Origin: Clostridia bacterium
GTDB lineage: Bacteria; Bacillota; Clostridia; Oscillospirales; Acutalibacteraceae
DNA length: 60,299 nucleotides
Reading direction: 5' to 3'
NCBI GenBank assembly: GCA_900770255.1
Contig: CAAGJN010000048.1
Span: 1-60,299 of the forward strand
A program made the position numbers and the translations under genes. The notes beneath the pieces were generated by a model. The model worked only from the letters and a program-made list of their open reading frames with translations, had not been told where the DNA came from and did no database searches. Positions within the stretch are counted from its first letter, which is position 1; each line of letters begins with the position of its first letter. Below, piece after piece: positions 7,979-16,429 of the stretch.

Positions 7979-8644
7979 ATGGAAATCAAGGATATTCTTA
8001 AAAAAGCGGACCATACTCTGCTCGACGTGACCGCTGGCTGGGACGATATTGAGCAAATTCTCAATGATGCAAAAAAATATGAGACTGCGAGCGCGTGCAT
8101 CCCGCCCGCATTTGTTGCAAGAGCTAAGGACTATATCGGCGACAAGGTGAAGATCTGTACTGTAATCGGCTTCCCAAACGGCTATAATACGACGGCCGCG
8201 AAGGTGTTTGAAACGGAGGATGCAGTCAGAAACGGAGCCGATGAGATCGATATGGTTATCAATATCGGTGAGCTCAAGGCGGGCAACACCGTCTATGTTG
8301 AAAATGAGATCAAGGCTGTCCGCGAAGCTTGCCGGGGCAGTATACTCAAGGTTATCATCGAGACCTGTCTGCTGACGGACGAGGAGAAGATTACAATGTG
8401 CGAGATAGTGACTCGCACGGGAGCCGACTATATAAAGACCTCGACGGGCTTTTCCTCCGGCGGCGCGACATTTGCCGACATCGAACTGTTTTCAAAGCAT
8501 ATAGGCGGGAATGTTAAGATGAAGGCCGCAGGCGGAATCAAGAGCCTTGATGATGCTGAGAAATTTATTGAACTCGGCTGTGATAGACTTGGCACAAGCA
8601 GGATCGTTAAGCTTGCCAAGGGGCTCGAGTCGAGCGGATATTGA
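7979..8644 (+). CDS. deoC: Deoxyribose-phosphate aldolase
   Basis: Cleaves 2-deoxyribose 5-phosphate to glyceraldehyde 3-phosphate and acetaldehyde, the last step of deoxynucleoside breakdown. The 221-residue TIM barrel shows DEIDMVINIGELK, the Schiff-base lysine in ADYIKTSTGFSSGGAT, and the second lysine in MKAAGGIKS. The reading frame extends upstream, but the ATG at 7979 has GGAGG 7 nt before it and matches the usual N-terminus. First gene of deoC-deoD-deoB-cdd-bmp-pdp. Confidence 0.95.
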   Translation: MEIKDILKKADHTLLDVTAGWDDIEQILNDAKKYETASACIPPAFVARAKDYIGDKVKICTVIGFPNGYNTTAAKVFETEDAVRNGADEIDMVINIGELKAGNTVYVENEIKAVREACRGSILKVIIETCLLTDEEKITMCEIVTRTGADYIKTSTGFSSGGATFADIELFSKHIGGNVKMKAAGGIKSLDDAEKFIELGCDRLGTSRIVKLAKGLESSGY

Positions 8645-8657
8645 AAGGAGAATAACA

Positions 8658-9365
8658 ATGTCAACTGCACATAATACGGCTAACAAGGGCGATTTTGCGA
8701 AGACGGTGCTGATGCCCGGCGATCCGCTCAGGTCAAAATTTATTGCCGAAAACTTTCTTGAGAATGCACGTCTTGTCAACAATGTGCGCGGCGTTCAGGG
8801 CTATACGGGCACATACGAGGGCACGCCGGTTTCGGTCATGGCGTCCGGAATGGGTATGCCGTCGATAGGAATATACTCATATGAACTGTTTAACTTCTAT
8901 GATGTGGATAATATCATCCGTGTAGGCTCTGCGGGCGGTATAGCTCCGGAGCTCAAATTGCGCGATGTCGTTATCAGTGCGGGCGCATGCACGAATTCGA
9001 ATTTTGCACACCAGTACGGTCTGCCCGGCACTTTTGCCCCGATAGCATCTTTTTCGCTGCTTGAAAAGGCGGTTGCCGCAGCAAGGGATATGGGTAAGGA
9101 GCCGGTAGTCGGCAACATTATTTCCTCCGACACGTTTTATGAGGATATCCCGAGCTTTGAGCTTTGGCGGAAGATGGGCGTGCTGGCCGTTGAAATGGAG
9201 GCCGCCGCGCTGTATATGAACGCTGCAAAGGCGGGCAAGAATGCGCTGTGTATCTGCACTATCTCAGATCTGCCGATGAATCCCGAGAGCGGCGAGTGTA
9301 CTCCCGCCGAGCGCGAGCAGAGCTTCACCGATATGATAGAGATCGCGCTCAAAGCGGCAAAATAA
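8658..9365 (+). CDS. deoD: Purine-nucleoside phosphorylase, DeoD type
   Basis: Phosphorolysis of purine (deoxy)nucleosides to base and (deoxy)ribose 1-phosphate. The 235-residue protein has MPGDPLRSKFIAENFL, RVGSAGGI and AVEMEAAALY, hallmarks of the hexameric DeoD branch rather than the trimeric PunA. AAAGGAG stands 7 nt before the ATG at 8658, 13 nt after deoC. An in-frame extension into deoC has no SD and was not used. Feeds ribose 1-phosphate to DeoB. Confidence 0.95.
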   Translation: MSTAHNTANKGDFAKTVLMPGDPLRSKFIAENFLENARLVNNVRGVQGYTGTYEGTPVSVMASGMGMPSIGIYSYELFNFYDVDNIIRVGSAGGIAPELKLRDVVISAGACTNSNFAHQYGLPGTFAPIASFSLLEKAVAAARDMGKEPVVGNIISSDTFYEDIPSFELWRKMGVLAVEMEAAALYMNAAKAGKNALCICTISDLPMNPESGECTPAEREQSFTDMIEIALKAAK

Positions 9366-9386
9366 TCTCTTTAACGGGGTGTTCTT

Positions 9387-10571
9387 ATGAATACTAAACG
9401 TGTGTTTCTTATAGTGCTTGACTCGTTTGGAGTCGGCGAGCTGCCGGACGCCGCGAACTACGGCGATGAGGGCAGCGACACCTTCGGCGCAGTCAGCCGA
9501 TCCGAGTATTTTAACATGCCGAATATGCTAAAGCTCGGCCTTTTCAATATCGACGGCGTGTCGCCTGAGGGAGCGGTGGAGCACCCGCTCGCATCATATG
9601 GCAAGGCGGCCGAGCGCTCGGCTGGCAAGGATACGACCACGGGTCATTGGGAGATAGCGGGCCTTGTGTCCGAAAATCCGATGCCTACTTTTCCTAACGG
9701 TTTTCCGCAGTCTGTAATAGACGAGTTTTCGAGTCTGACGGGCCGCGGCGTGCTCTGCAACAAGCCGTATTCCGGCACTAAGGTGATCATGGATTATGGC
9801 AGGCAGCATATGGAGACGGGCGATCTCATAGTCTATACTTCGGCAGACAGCGTCTTTCAGGTCGCCGCTCATGAAGAAATAGTTCCGCTTGAGCAGCTCT
9901 ATGACTATTGCCGCACCGCGCGCAAAATACTGACCGGCGATTTTGCTGTCGGCAGAGTTATCGCGCGCCCGTTCAACGGCAAATATCCGGATTTTTACAG
10001 AACCTCGGGCAGGCATGATTTTTCGCTTGAGCCGACGGGAGAGACGATGCTCGACCGCATGAAAGCGGCCGGTTTTGACGTGATCTCTGTCGGCAAGATA
10101 AACGATATCTTCGCCTCCTGCGGGATTACCGACCACCGGGGAATAAACAAAAACAACGCCGACGGTATGGAAAAAGCTCTCAAGCTGCAGCATGAGGATT
10201 TCAACGGGCTGTGCTTTGTTAATCTTGTCGATTTTGATATGGTATACGGCCACCGCAACGATATCGACGGCTATGCTAAGGCGCTGACCGAGTTCGATAT
10301 ATATCTCGGTAAATTTCTCGAGAACATGCGGCCCGATGATGTGCTTATGATCACGGCCGATCACGGCTGTGATCCTTCGACCCCGAGTACCGATCACTCC
10401 CGCGAGTATATACCGCTCTTGATTTACGGCGAAGGTATAAAGCATGGTGTCAACTTGGGTGTTCTCGGCACATTTTCTGATATTTCGGCTTTTATTCTCG
10501 ATCTGTTTGGTCTGCCGGCACTCAAGAGCGGCAAGAGCTTTAAGGCGGAGGTGAGCGTCGGTGAGGCTTGA
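9387..10571 (+). CDS. deoB: Phosphopentomutase
   Basis: Interconverts (deoxy)ribose 1-phosphate and 5-phosphate, linking the phosphorylases to DeoC or the pentose phosphate pathway. The 394-residue alkaline-phosphatase-fold enzyme has the metal-binding VLDSFGVGELPDA at the N-terminus, the GKDTTTGHWE block that carries the phosphorylated Thr, and the late metal site ITADHGCDP. An SD-like ACGGGGTG precedes the ATG. Its 3' end overlaps cdd by 11 bp. Confidence 0.96.
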   Translation: MNTKRVFLIVLDSFGVGELPDAANYGDEGSDTFGAVSRSEYFNMPNMLKLGLFNIDGVSPEGAVEHPLASYGKAAERSAGKDTTTGHWEIAGLVSENPMPTFPNGFPQSVIDEFSSLTGRGVLCNKPYSGTKVIMDYGRQHMETGDLIVYTSADSVFQVAAHEEIVPLEQLYDYCRTARKILTGDFAVGRVIARPFNGKYPDFYRTSGRHDFSLEPTGETMLDRMKAAGFDVISVGKINDIFASCGITDHRGINKNNADGMEKALKLQHEDFNGLCFVNLVDFDMVYGHRNDIDGYAKALTEFDIYLGKFLENMRPDDVLMITADHGCDPSTPSTDHSREYIPLLIYGEGIKHGVNLGVLGTFSDISAFILDLFGLPALKSGKSFKAEVSVGEA

Positions 10572-10968
10572 TATAAAAGATCTTTTTGAAGCCGCAAAGC
10601 GGGCGAGAGAGGGCTCTTATTCGCCTTATTCCGGCTACAGCGTAGGCGCGGCTCTGCTGTGTGATGACGGCACGGTCTATACCGGCTGCAATATAGAAAA
10701 CGCATCCCTTACGCCGACCGTCTGCGCCGAGCGCGTGGCGTTTTTTAAAGCGCTGTCCGACGGAAAACGCGCTTTTACCGCGATAGCCGTAGCAGGCGGC
10801 AAGCATGAGCTTGAGCCTTGCGCGCCCTGCGGCGTGTGCCGTCAGGTGATGATGGAATTTTGCGATCCCGATACCTTTGAGATTGTGCTGGATCTCGGCG
10901 ACGGTTTGAGCATAATGAAGCTCAGAGATCTTTTGCCGTGCGGCTTCGGTCCGATAAATATGAAATAG
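10561..10968 (+). CDS. cdd: Cytidine deaminase
   Basis: Deaminates (deoxy)cytidine to (deoxy)uridine, so that Pdp can use it. The 135-residue tetrameric-type enzyme has SPYSGYSVGAALL, the zinc-site CAERVA with the catalytic Glu, and PCGVCRQ. It starts with GTG at 10561 behind GGAGGTG (8 nt) and overlaps the end of deoB, indicating coupling. It is followed after 10 bp by the second BMP-like lipoprotein. Confidence 0.95.
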   Translation: MRLDIKDLFEAAKRAREGSYSPYSGYSVGAALLCDDGTVYTGCNIENASLTPTVCAERVAFFKALSDGKRAFTAIAVAGGKHELEPCAPCGVCRQVMMEFCDPDTFEIVLDLGDGLSIMKLRDLLPCGFGPINMK

Positions 10969-10978
10969 GAGAGTTCAG

Positions 10979-12073
10979 TTGAGATATTTGAAACGGATTT
11001 TGGATTGCTGCATTGCCGCCGCGCTGCTGTTTAGCCTGTGCGCGTGCGGAGCTCAGAAAAAGACGACAGACGTAGCTTTCGTCACTGACATCGGAGATAT
11101 ATATGACAACTCCTTTAACGGCGCGATATGGGAGGGCGTTTCTGCCTATGCCTCTGCAAATGGAATAAGCGCTCAATATTACAGACCCGCCGAGCGCAGC
11201 ACAGATGCCTATTATAAGGCTATAAAGGAGGCAATATCCGACGGTGCGGAAACGGTCGTGTGCCATGGAGACAGCTTTACTGCACCTGTCCTCAAGGCCG
11301 CCGGACGCTATGACGATGTGAATTTTATACTCACCGAGAGCAAGGAGGACGATCTGCCGTCAAATGTCACTGTCATAAATTTCTCGTCGCTTGAGGCGGG
11401 TTTCCTTGCAGGCTATGCGGTAGTCGCAGAGGGATTTACCGGCCTCGCCTTTCAGGGAGGCGATCAGTCCGATGAGACGGTGAACTATTGCTTCGGCTTT
11501 ATCCAGGGTGCGGAATGTGCGGCCGACGATATGATGCTCGACGTCATGTCCATTGAGATGAAAATAAACTTCAAGTCAGATGAGGAGACCGATGACGATG
11601 TAGAGGCGCGCGCCCTGCGTTGGTACACCTCAGGCCTGCAAGTTATATTTGCCTGCGGAGACGGCGTGCTCATGCCCGTGACCAAAGTTTCGGAAATGGC
11701 GGGAAACCGCTGGGTAATAGCGCCGGATGTCGATTGGTTCAGCACTTCCGAGACGGTTATCACCTGCGCTGAGAAAGCGTTTGCCGGCAGTGTCTGCAGC
11801 GCCCTTGAAAGCATACGCAGCGGTGTGTTTGCGGGCGGCAGAGCCGTAACACTTGGCATCGCGGACGATGGAGTGCTGCTCAATATGAATAAATCCGGCT
11901 TTCAAACGTTTAAGAGTCCAAATTATGAGGCGCTCTTAGCTGCGGTAAAAAATAACCCTGATTTTTCCGCTTCGCTCGTATCAGCCGAAGATGCGCGTAC
12001 TATTATCCTTGCGGACGCTGACGATATAGCTGCACTGGTATCAGCAGAACATTTACTTATATTTACAAATTAA
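10979..12073 (+). CDS. Second BMP-like nucleoside-binding lipoprotein (TTG start)
   Basis: 364-residue lipoprotein with lipobox LCAC (Cys 23) and the BMP-type core FVTDIGDIYDNSFNGAIWEG, which parallels the ligand block of the 1632 gene. It then diverges (VCHGDSFTAPVLKAAGRYDD; FQGGDQSDETVNYCFGF). The start is TTG at 10979 with AGGAG 7 nt upstream; no ATG fits. No ATPase or permease follows, so it probably either feeds the 2933-6770 importer or acts as a ligand sensor. Its position between cdd and pdp supports a pyrimidine nucleoside ligand (inference). Confidence 0.85.
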   Translation: MRYLKRILDCCIAAALLFSLCACGAQKKTTDVAFVTDIGDIYDNSFNGAIWEGVSAYASANGISAQYYRPAERSTDAYYKAIKEAISDGAETVVCHGDSFTAPVLKAAGRYDDVNFILTESKEDDLPSNVTVINFSSLEAGFLAGYAVVAEGFTGLAFQGGDQSDETVNYCFGFIQGAECAADDMMLDVMSIEMKINFKSDEETDDDVEARALRWYTSGLQVIFACGDGVLMPVTKVSEMAGNRWVIAPDVDWFSTSETVITCAEKAFAGSVCSALESIRSGVFAGGRAVTLGIADDGVLLNMNKSGFQTFKSPNYEALLAAVKNNPDFSASLVSAEDARTIILADADDIAALVSAEHLLIFTN

Positions 12074-12085
12074 GAGGTGACGCAT

Positions 12086-13387
12086 ATGCATATGCCTGAA
12101 CTGATAAAGAAAAAACGCGACGGCGGTGTACTTACCGACGCCGAGATAAGATTCATAATAGACGGCTGTGCTTCGGGCGAGATCCCGGACTATCAGCTCT
12201 CAGCCTTTACGATGGCTGTGTTTTTCAGAGGCATGACCTGTGAGGAGACTGTCGCCATGACTCTCGCCATGCGAGACAGCGGCGATAAGGCCGATCTCGA
12301 CGGCATCGACGGAGTGAAGGTAGATAAACATTCTACAGGCGGCGTCGGCGATAAGACTACCCTCATAGTTGCGCCCGTAGTTGCCTCCTGCGGTGTCAAG
12401 GTTGCCAAAATGTCCGGCAGGGGACTCGGGCACACCGGCGGGACAGTAGATAAGCTTGAGTCTATTCCCGGATTTCAAACCGATTTAACGCCGGAGAAGA
12501 TGAAAGAGGTCGTCAATTCCTGCGGCCTGAGCGTTACGGGTCAGTCCGGCAATATGTGCCCGGCGGATAAAAAGCTCTATGCTCTGCGCGATGTCACCGC
12601 GACTGTTGACAGTATTCCGCTCATCGCCTCGAGCATCATGAGCAAGAAGCTTGCCGACGGCTCCGACTGCATCCTGCTTGACGTTAAAACAGGCAGCGGC
12701 TCGTTTATGAAAACTCTCGACGATTCGCGCCGCCTTGCGCGTACTATGGTAGATATCGGCAACAATGCGGGCACAAAAACCGCGGCTTTGATAACAAATA
12801 TGGATGCGCCGCTCGGCAGGGCGGTCGGCAATTCGCTTGAAGTAATAGAGGCTGTGAGCGTACTACGCGGCAATACTGACAGTGATCTCTATACCGTTTG
12901 CCGCGAGCTTGCGCTCATCATGCTTTTCCTTGCAGGCAAAGGCAGCAAGGAGGAGTGCGGCGAGATGGTCGATGAGGCTATACGCAGCGGAATAGCGCTT
13001 GAACGTCTGAAAATGATGGTCACGGCTCAGGGCGGTGACGTTTCCTATATTGACAACACTGATAAATTCAGGAAAGCGAAATACTCACGCACTATCCGCG
13101 CGCTGTGCGGCGGCTATATAACCCATATGAATTCCGAGGCAATAGGTATGGCTGCCGTTGGTCTGGGTGCAGGCAGGGAAAAGAAGGAGGACGTGGTTGA
13201 TCACGCTGCGGGAATGATTATCGAAAAAAAGACCGGCGACGAAGTGAAAGCGGGGGATTTGCTCGCCACGCTCTATACCGATGACGATACTTCGCTTGAT
13301 GATGCCGAGCACCGATATCTCGACGCGCTGACAGTAGGCAGTGAAAAGCCCGAAAAGCTGCCTATGATACTTGACCTTGTTCAGTGA
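12086..13387 (+). CDS. pdp: Pyrimidine-nucleoside phosphorylase
   Basis: Phosphorolysis of uridine, deoxyuridine and thymidine. The 433-residue enzyme has DKHSTGGVGDKTTL, the signature SGRGLGHTGGTVDKLES, and the C-terminal domain ending in LATLYTDDD. A GTG at 12077 lies inside the SD GAGGTGA, so the ATG at 12086 (8 nt from GAGG) is preferred. The length and context favour the broad-specificity Gram-positive enzyme over DeoA. Last gene of the salvage operon. Confidence 0.93.
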   Translation: MHMPELIKKKRDGGVLTDAEIRFIIDGCASGEIPDYQLSAFTMAVFFRGMTCEETVAMTLAMRDSGDKADLDGIDGVKVDKHSTGGVGDKTTLIVAPVVASCGVKVAKMSGRGLGHTGGTVDKLESIPGFQTDLTPEKMKEVVNSCGLSVTGQSGNMCPADKKLYALRDVTATVDSIPLIASSIMSKKLADGSDCILLDVKTGSGSFMKTLDDSRRLARTMVDIGNNAGTKTAALITNMDAPLGRAVGNSLEVIEAVSVLRGNTDSDLYTVCRELALIMLFLAGKGSKEECGEMVDEAIRSGIALERLKMMVTAQGGDVSYIDNTDKFRKAKYSRTIRALCGGYITHMNSEAIGMAAVGLGAGREKKEDVVDHAAGMIIEKKTGDEVKAGDLLATLYTDDDTSLDDAEHRYLDALTVGSEKPEKLPMILDLVQ

Positions 13388-13403
13388 ATATAATGATTTT
13401 TTA

Positions 13404-13432
13404 TTGACATATCCCGGTCATTATGATATCAT
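13404..13432 (+). promoter_or_regulatory. Sigma-A promoter of the DUF1854 exporter operon
   Basis: TTGACA (13404-13409), 17 bp, TATCAT (13427-13432). It would start transcription near 13439, giving a leader of about 105 nt that contains direct repeats and a terminator hairpin before the first start codon. Confidence 0.7.
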
Positions 13433-13460
13433 TCTGAAAAACAGATGATCAGTCTGTATT

Positions 13461-13500
13461 ACGGTCTGTGAGTTTTGCATATCTGCGGACGGTCTGTGAG
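13461..13500 (+). repeat. 12-bp direct repeat in the exporter leader
   Basis: ACGGTCTGTGAG occurs at 13461-13472 and again, perfectly, at 13489-13500. The second copy lies in the loop and left arm of the leader terminator. Such repeats could be a protein- or RNA-pairing site; no function is known to me. Confidence 0.6.
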
Positions 13501-13518
13501 CGGCTGTCCGCTTTTTTT
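13485..13518 (+). terminator. Leader terminator upstream of the exporter
   Basis: GCGGAC (13485-13490) pairs with GTCCGC (13506-13511), followed by seven T residues (13512-13518). An alternative shorter hairpin, AGCGG (13499-13503) with CCGCT (13508-13512), shares the right arm. Position between a good promoter and the first SD indicates conditional attenuation. It could also finish readthrough from pdp. Confidence 0.6.
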
Positions 13519-13545
13519 AGCGTTTATTGTATTGTGGAGAACGGA

Positions 13546-15852
13546 ATGAACAAACTTAAAAAGTTCATAAAAAGAATATTTAACAATCTGTTTGGTGCAG
13601 AAGACCCAAATCCGAGGTTGCGTCCTGCGCGTCTTCCGTATGAGGTCGAACGCTGCGTGCGTTCTCACGGGCTCGAAACCGACGGTTTTAAAATGCTTAT
13701 CGAGAGCGACATGGATTTTGACGGTTGCTATGTTACCGCATGGACTGCGATTGATGATAAAGGCCTGTATTTTATTCTCGGCAACGAGAAGGTAATCAAA
13801 AAACACATCCGCAAAAAAAATGAACCGGAGTATGAAATCCATGAGATACGCTCGTTCCCGCTGTCGGATTTTGACAGGCTGAAGTGCGAGCAATATGTTT
13901 CAACAGGTCGTCTAATAGCTGAAAAAGACGGCGACGATATAGGCCTTATAAAGTTCAGCCTCAGCTTTCTCGGCGATTATGATGAGCTCTGCAAGGCCTA
14001 TGAATGCGTGAAAAAAGGCGAGCCTGTGCCTCAGACGCATAAAATGCCCAGGTACGACCGCTGTCCGGGGAAAAAGGAAAAGAATTCTACTGTAAAGAGG
14101 TTGTTTGAATTTTTCGGCGGATATAAGATTCAGACGGCGCTCATAATATTTGCCATCCTTATAAGTTCTGCCGTTAATATGGCAACGCCGCAGATAAGCA
14201 CAAAAACGCTTTTTGACGATGTCCTGAGCAAGGTAGGCTCCACTCCGTCTGAGCAGCTGCTTGTGACGCTCGGATATCTGGTAGCTCTGCTTATCGGGAT
14301 GAAGCTGATCGGACTTCTCATGACTGTAGCTTTTCAGTTTATGATGGGCAGCATCATGCCTCGCGTGATATATGATATAAAAGTCAAAATATTTGCGGCG
14401 ATGCAGAGACTCTCAGTCGGTTTCTATTCGTCAAAACAGACGGGCTCGCTCATGGAGCGCGTGACAAGGGATTCGAATAATATTTACTGGTTCTTTGTGG
14501 ATGGCATGCCGTATGTCATAACTAACGTCATAACGGTTGCGGGCGTGTTTATTATAATGTTCGTCATGTCGTGGAAGCTCGCGCTTATGTGCTGTATTGC
14601 AGCTCCGCTGTTTTTGGTGATGCTGGTGCTCGGAGACCGCTTTTTCAGAGTGCTGCACCACAGAAGCTGGGCTCAAAACGCGAGACTCACGTCCATGGTG
14701 AGCGATAATATCAACGGCCAGCGTGTAATCAAGGCTTTCTCAAAGGAGGACGAGGAGCTCGAACACTTTGATAATGTCAACGGCAAGCTATATGAAGCTG
14801 ATTTGAAACTCAGCAACTCTCAGGCGACGATATTTCCAATAGTTACTATTCTGCTTTCACTCTTAGCGGTGCTCGTACTGACTGTAGGCGGCCTCATGGT
14901 TGCTTCGGGAGAAATGACGGTCGGCACACTTTTGAACTTTACAGTATATCTCAACATGCTTGTCGGCCCGATAGATTTTCTTTCAGGGGTCTCAAACAAG
15001 TGGGCGCGCTGCGTCGATTCAGCTCAGCGTGTGTTTGAGATAGTTGATGCTCAGCCGGAGATAGTTGAAAAGGAGAAAACGGTCGATATCGGCGAGGTGC
15101 GCGGCGATATTGAAATATCACAGCTTGAGTTTGAATATGAGCCTGCACAGCCTGTCATAAAGAATCTTGATCTCAAAGTCGAGGCGGGTCAAATGCTCGG
15201 CATAGTCGGAAAGACCGGAGCGGGCAAAACTACGATTGCAAATCTCATCGCGCGCCTCTATGATCCGAAGGCGGGATGCGTCAGGATTGACGGCGTCGAT
15301 GTGCGCGACCTGCCGCTCGATACAATCAGGAAGAATGTGGGACTCGTTTCGCAGGATATATATCTTTTTATCGGTACTATAGCCGATAATATCCGCTATG
15401 CAAAGCCCGACGCCACAATGGAAGAGGTAATCGCAGCCGCTAAGGCCGCGAGTGCGCATGACTTCATCATGAAGCTTCCGGATGCCTATGATACAAAAGT
15501 AGGAGCGGGGGGGCAGAATTTGTCAGGCGGCGAACGGCAGCGAATTTCAATTGCCCGAACAATAATACAAAACCCGCGAATTTTGATCCTTGATGAGGCA
15601 ACTGCGGCTATGGACACCGAGACGGAGCGCAATATTCAGTATTCGCTGACGAAGCTGATGCAGGGACGCACGACAGTTGCTATAGCACACAGGCTTTCGA
15701 CGCTCAGAGATGCCGATACGCTCGCGGTTATCAGTGACGGTACCGTCGTTGAACACGGCACCTACGCCGAGCTGCTCAAGGAGCGCGGCGAGTTTTATAA
15801 GCTGTATAAAATACAGTCCGAGGCTCTCAAGGCTGTCGGTATAATAGATTAA
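13546..15852 (+). CDS. ABC exporter half-transporter 1 with N-terminal extension
   Basis: Type IV exporter: TMD followed by NBD, 768 residues. About 190 residues precede the first membrane helix, a soluble extension not found in plain exporters. The NBD has Walker A GKTGAGKTT near residue 554, Q-loop VSQDIYLF, signature LSGGERQR, Walker B ILILDEATAAMD and H-loop IAHRLS. The ATG at 13546 has TGGAG 6 nt upstream; an in-frame GTG at 13468 lies inside the leader, has no SD, and would run through the terminator. It very likely pairs with the half-transporter at 16430-18616, with the DUF1854-like protein encoded between them. The substrate is unknown. Confidence 0.88.
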   Translation: MNKLKKFIKRIFNNLFGAEDPNPRLRPARLPYEVERCVRSHGLETDGFKMLIESDMDFDGCYVTAWTAIDDKGLYFILGNEKVIKKHIRKKNEPEYEIHEIRSFPLSDFDRLKCEQYVSTGRLIAEKDGDDIGLIKFSLSFLGDYDELCKAYECVKKGEPVPQTHKMPRYDRCPGKKEKNSTVKRLFEFFGGYKIQTALIIFAILISSAVNMATPQISTKTLFDDVLSKVGSTPSEQLLVTLGYLVALLIGMKLIGLLMTVAFQFMMGSIMPRVIYDIKVKIFAAMQRLSVGFYSSKQTGSLMERVTRDSNNIYWFFVDGMPYVITNVITVAGVFIIMFVMSWKLALMCCIAAPLFLVMLVLGDRFFRVLHHRSWAQNARLTSMVSDNINGQRVIKAFSKEDEELEHFDNVNGKLYEADLKLSNSQATIFPIVTILLSLLAVLVLTVGGLMVASGEMTVGTLLNFTVYLNMLVGPIDFLSGVSNKWARCVDSAQRVFEIVDAQPEIVEKEKTVDIGEVRGDIEISQLEFEYEPAQPVIKNLDLKVEAGQMLGIVGKTGAGKTTIANLIARLYDPKAGCVRIDGVDVRDLPLDTIRKNVGLVSQDIYLFIGTIADNIRYAKPDATMEEVIAAAKAASAHDFIMKLPDAYDTKVGAGGQNLSGGERQRISIARTIIQNPRILILDEATAAMDTETERNIQYSLTKLMQGRTTVAIAHRLSTLRDADTLAVISDGTVVEHGTYAELLKERGEFYKLYKIQSEALKAVGIID

Positions 15853-15865
15853 AGGAGGGTGAACT

Positions 15866-16372
15866 ATGGGAGAGCTAAACACAACGTCCGTCGGATTTCT
15901 CGATCCGCAAAAGTGCAGTTTTTATGTCAATCCTAAGGGGTTCACCGCACTCAGAATTGAGGATAAGGACTATCGCCGTGTCCGACTGCTGCGCACGCTG
16001 CCTCTGCAAAGGCCGTTTGAATATATCAGCGTGAGCGATATGTATAAGAAAGAGATCGGCATAATAAGAAACGTTGCGGATTTTCCTCCTGAGCAGAGAG
16101 AGATTATTGAAAAGGATCTCGCCGCGCGTTACTACAGCCCGAACATAACGGAGATCTACTCTGTAAAGGAGAAGATGGGTTCCTTCTATTTTGACGTTTC
16201 GATTGACGGTTTTAAGAAGACCTTTGCTGTCAAAGATATCAGCCGCAATATAAAAGTGCTCGATTCAGGCGCCGTTATGCTCACCGATGCTGACGGCAAT
16301 CGGTTTATAATACCCGATATTGATAAACTCAAATCCAAGACCCGCAGACAGCTTGAACCGTTTCTCTATTGA
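15866..16372 (+). CDS. DUF1854-like protein between two exporter genes
   Basis: Soluble 168-residue protein. GFTALRIEDKDYRRVRLLRTLPL and AARYYSPNITEIYSVKEKMG with a beta-rich C-terminal half (FYFDVSIDGFKKTFAVKDI) match what I recall of DUF1854. That family is encoded with ABC exporters and, in proteobacteria, is annotated as cyanophycin-metabolism associated. No cyanophycin synthetase lies in this window. AAAGGAGGG precedes the ATG. It sits 13 bp after exporter 1 and directly before exporter 2. It probably acts as a cytosolic accessory or substrate adaptor of the transporter (inference). Confidence 0.75.
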   Translation: MGELNTTSVGFLDPQKCSFYVNPKGFTALRIEDKDYRRVRLLRTLPLQRPFEYISVSDMYKKEIGIIRNVADFPPEQREIIEKDLAARYYSPNITEIYSVKEKMGSFYFDVSIDGFKKTFAVKDISRNIKVLDSGAVMLTDADGNRFIIPDIDKLKSKTRRQLEPFLY

Positions 16373-16429
16373 TTCTTGAAGAAAGGAGCGGCTGCGCGCG
16401 TTTATGCGCCGCGCCGTATGGTCAACGCT

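Noticed and set aside
9594..10445. 283-codon antisense frame within deoB
   Set aside because: Same reason: deoB is unmistakable, and the antisense product shows no domain.
13468..13545. N-terminal extension of exporter subunit 1 from a GTG
   Set aside because: It would run through the terminator hairpin, has no SD, and a proper SD/ATG follows at 13546.
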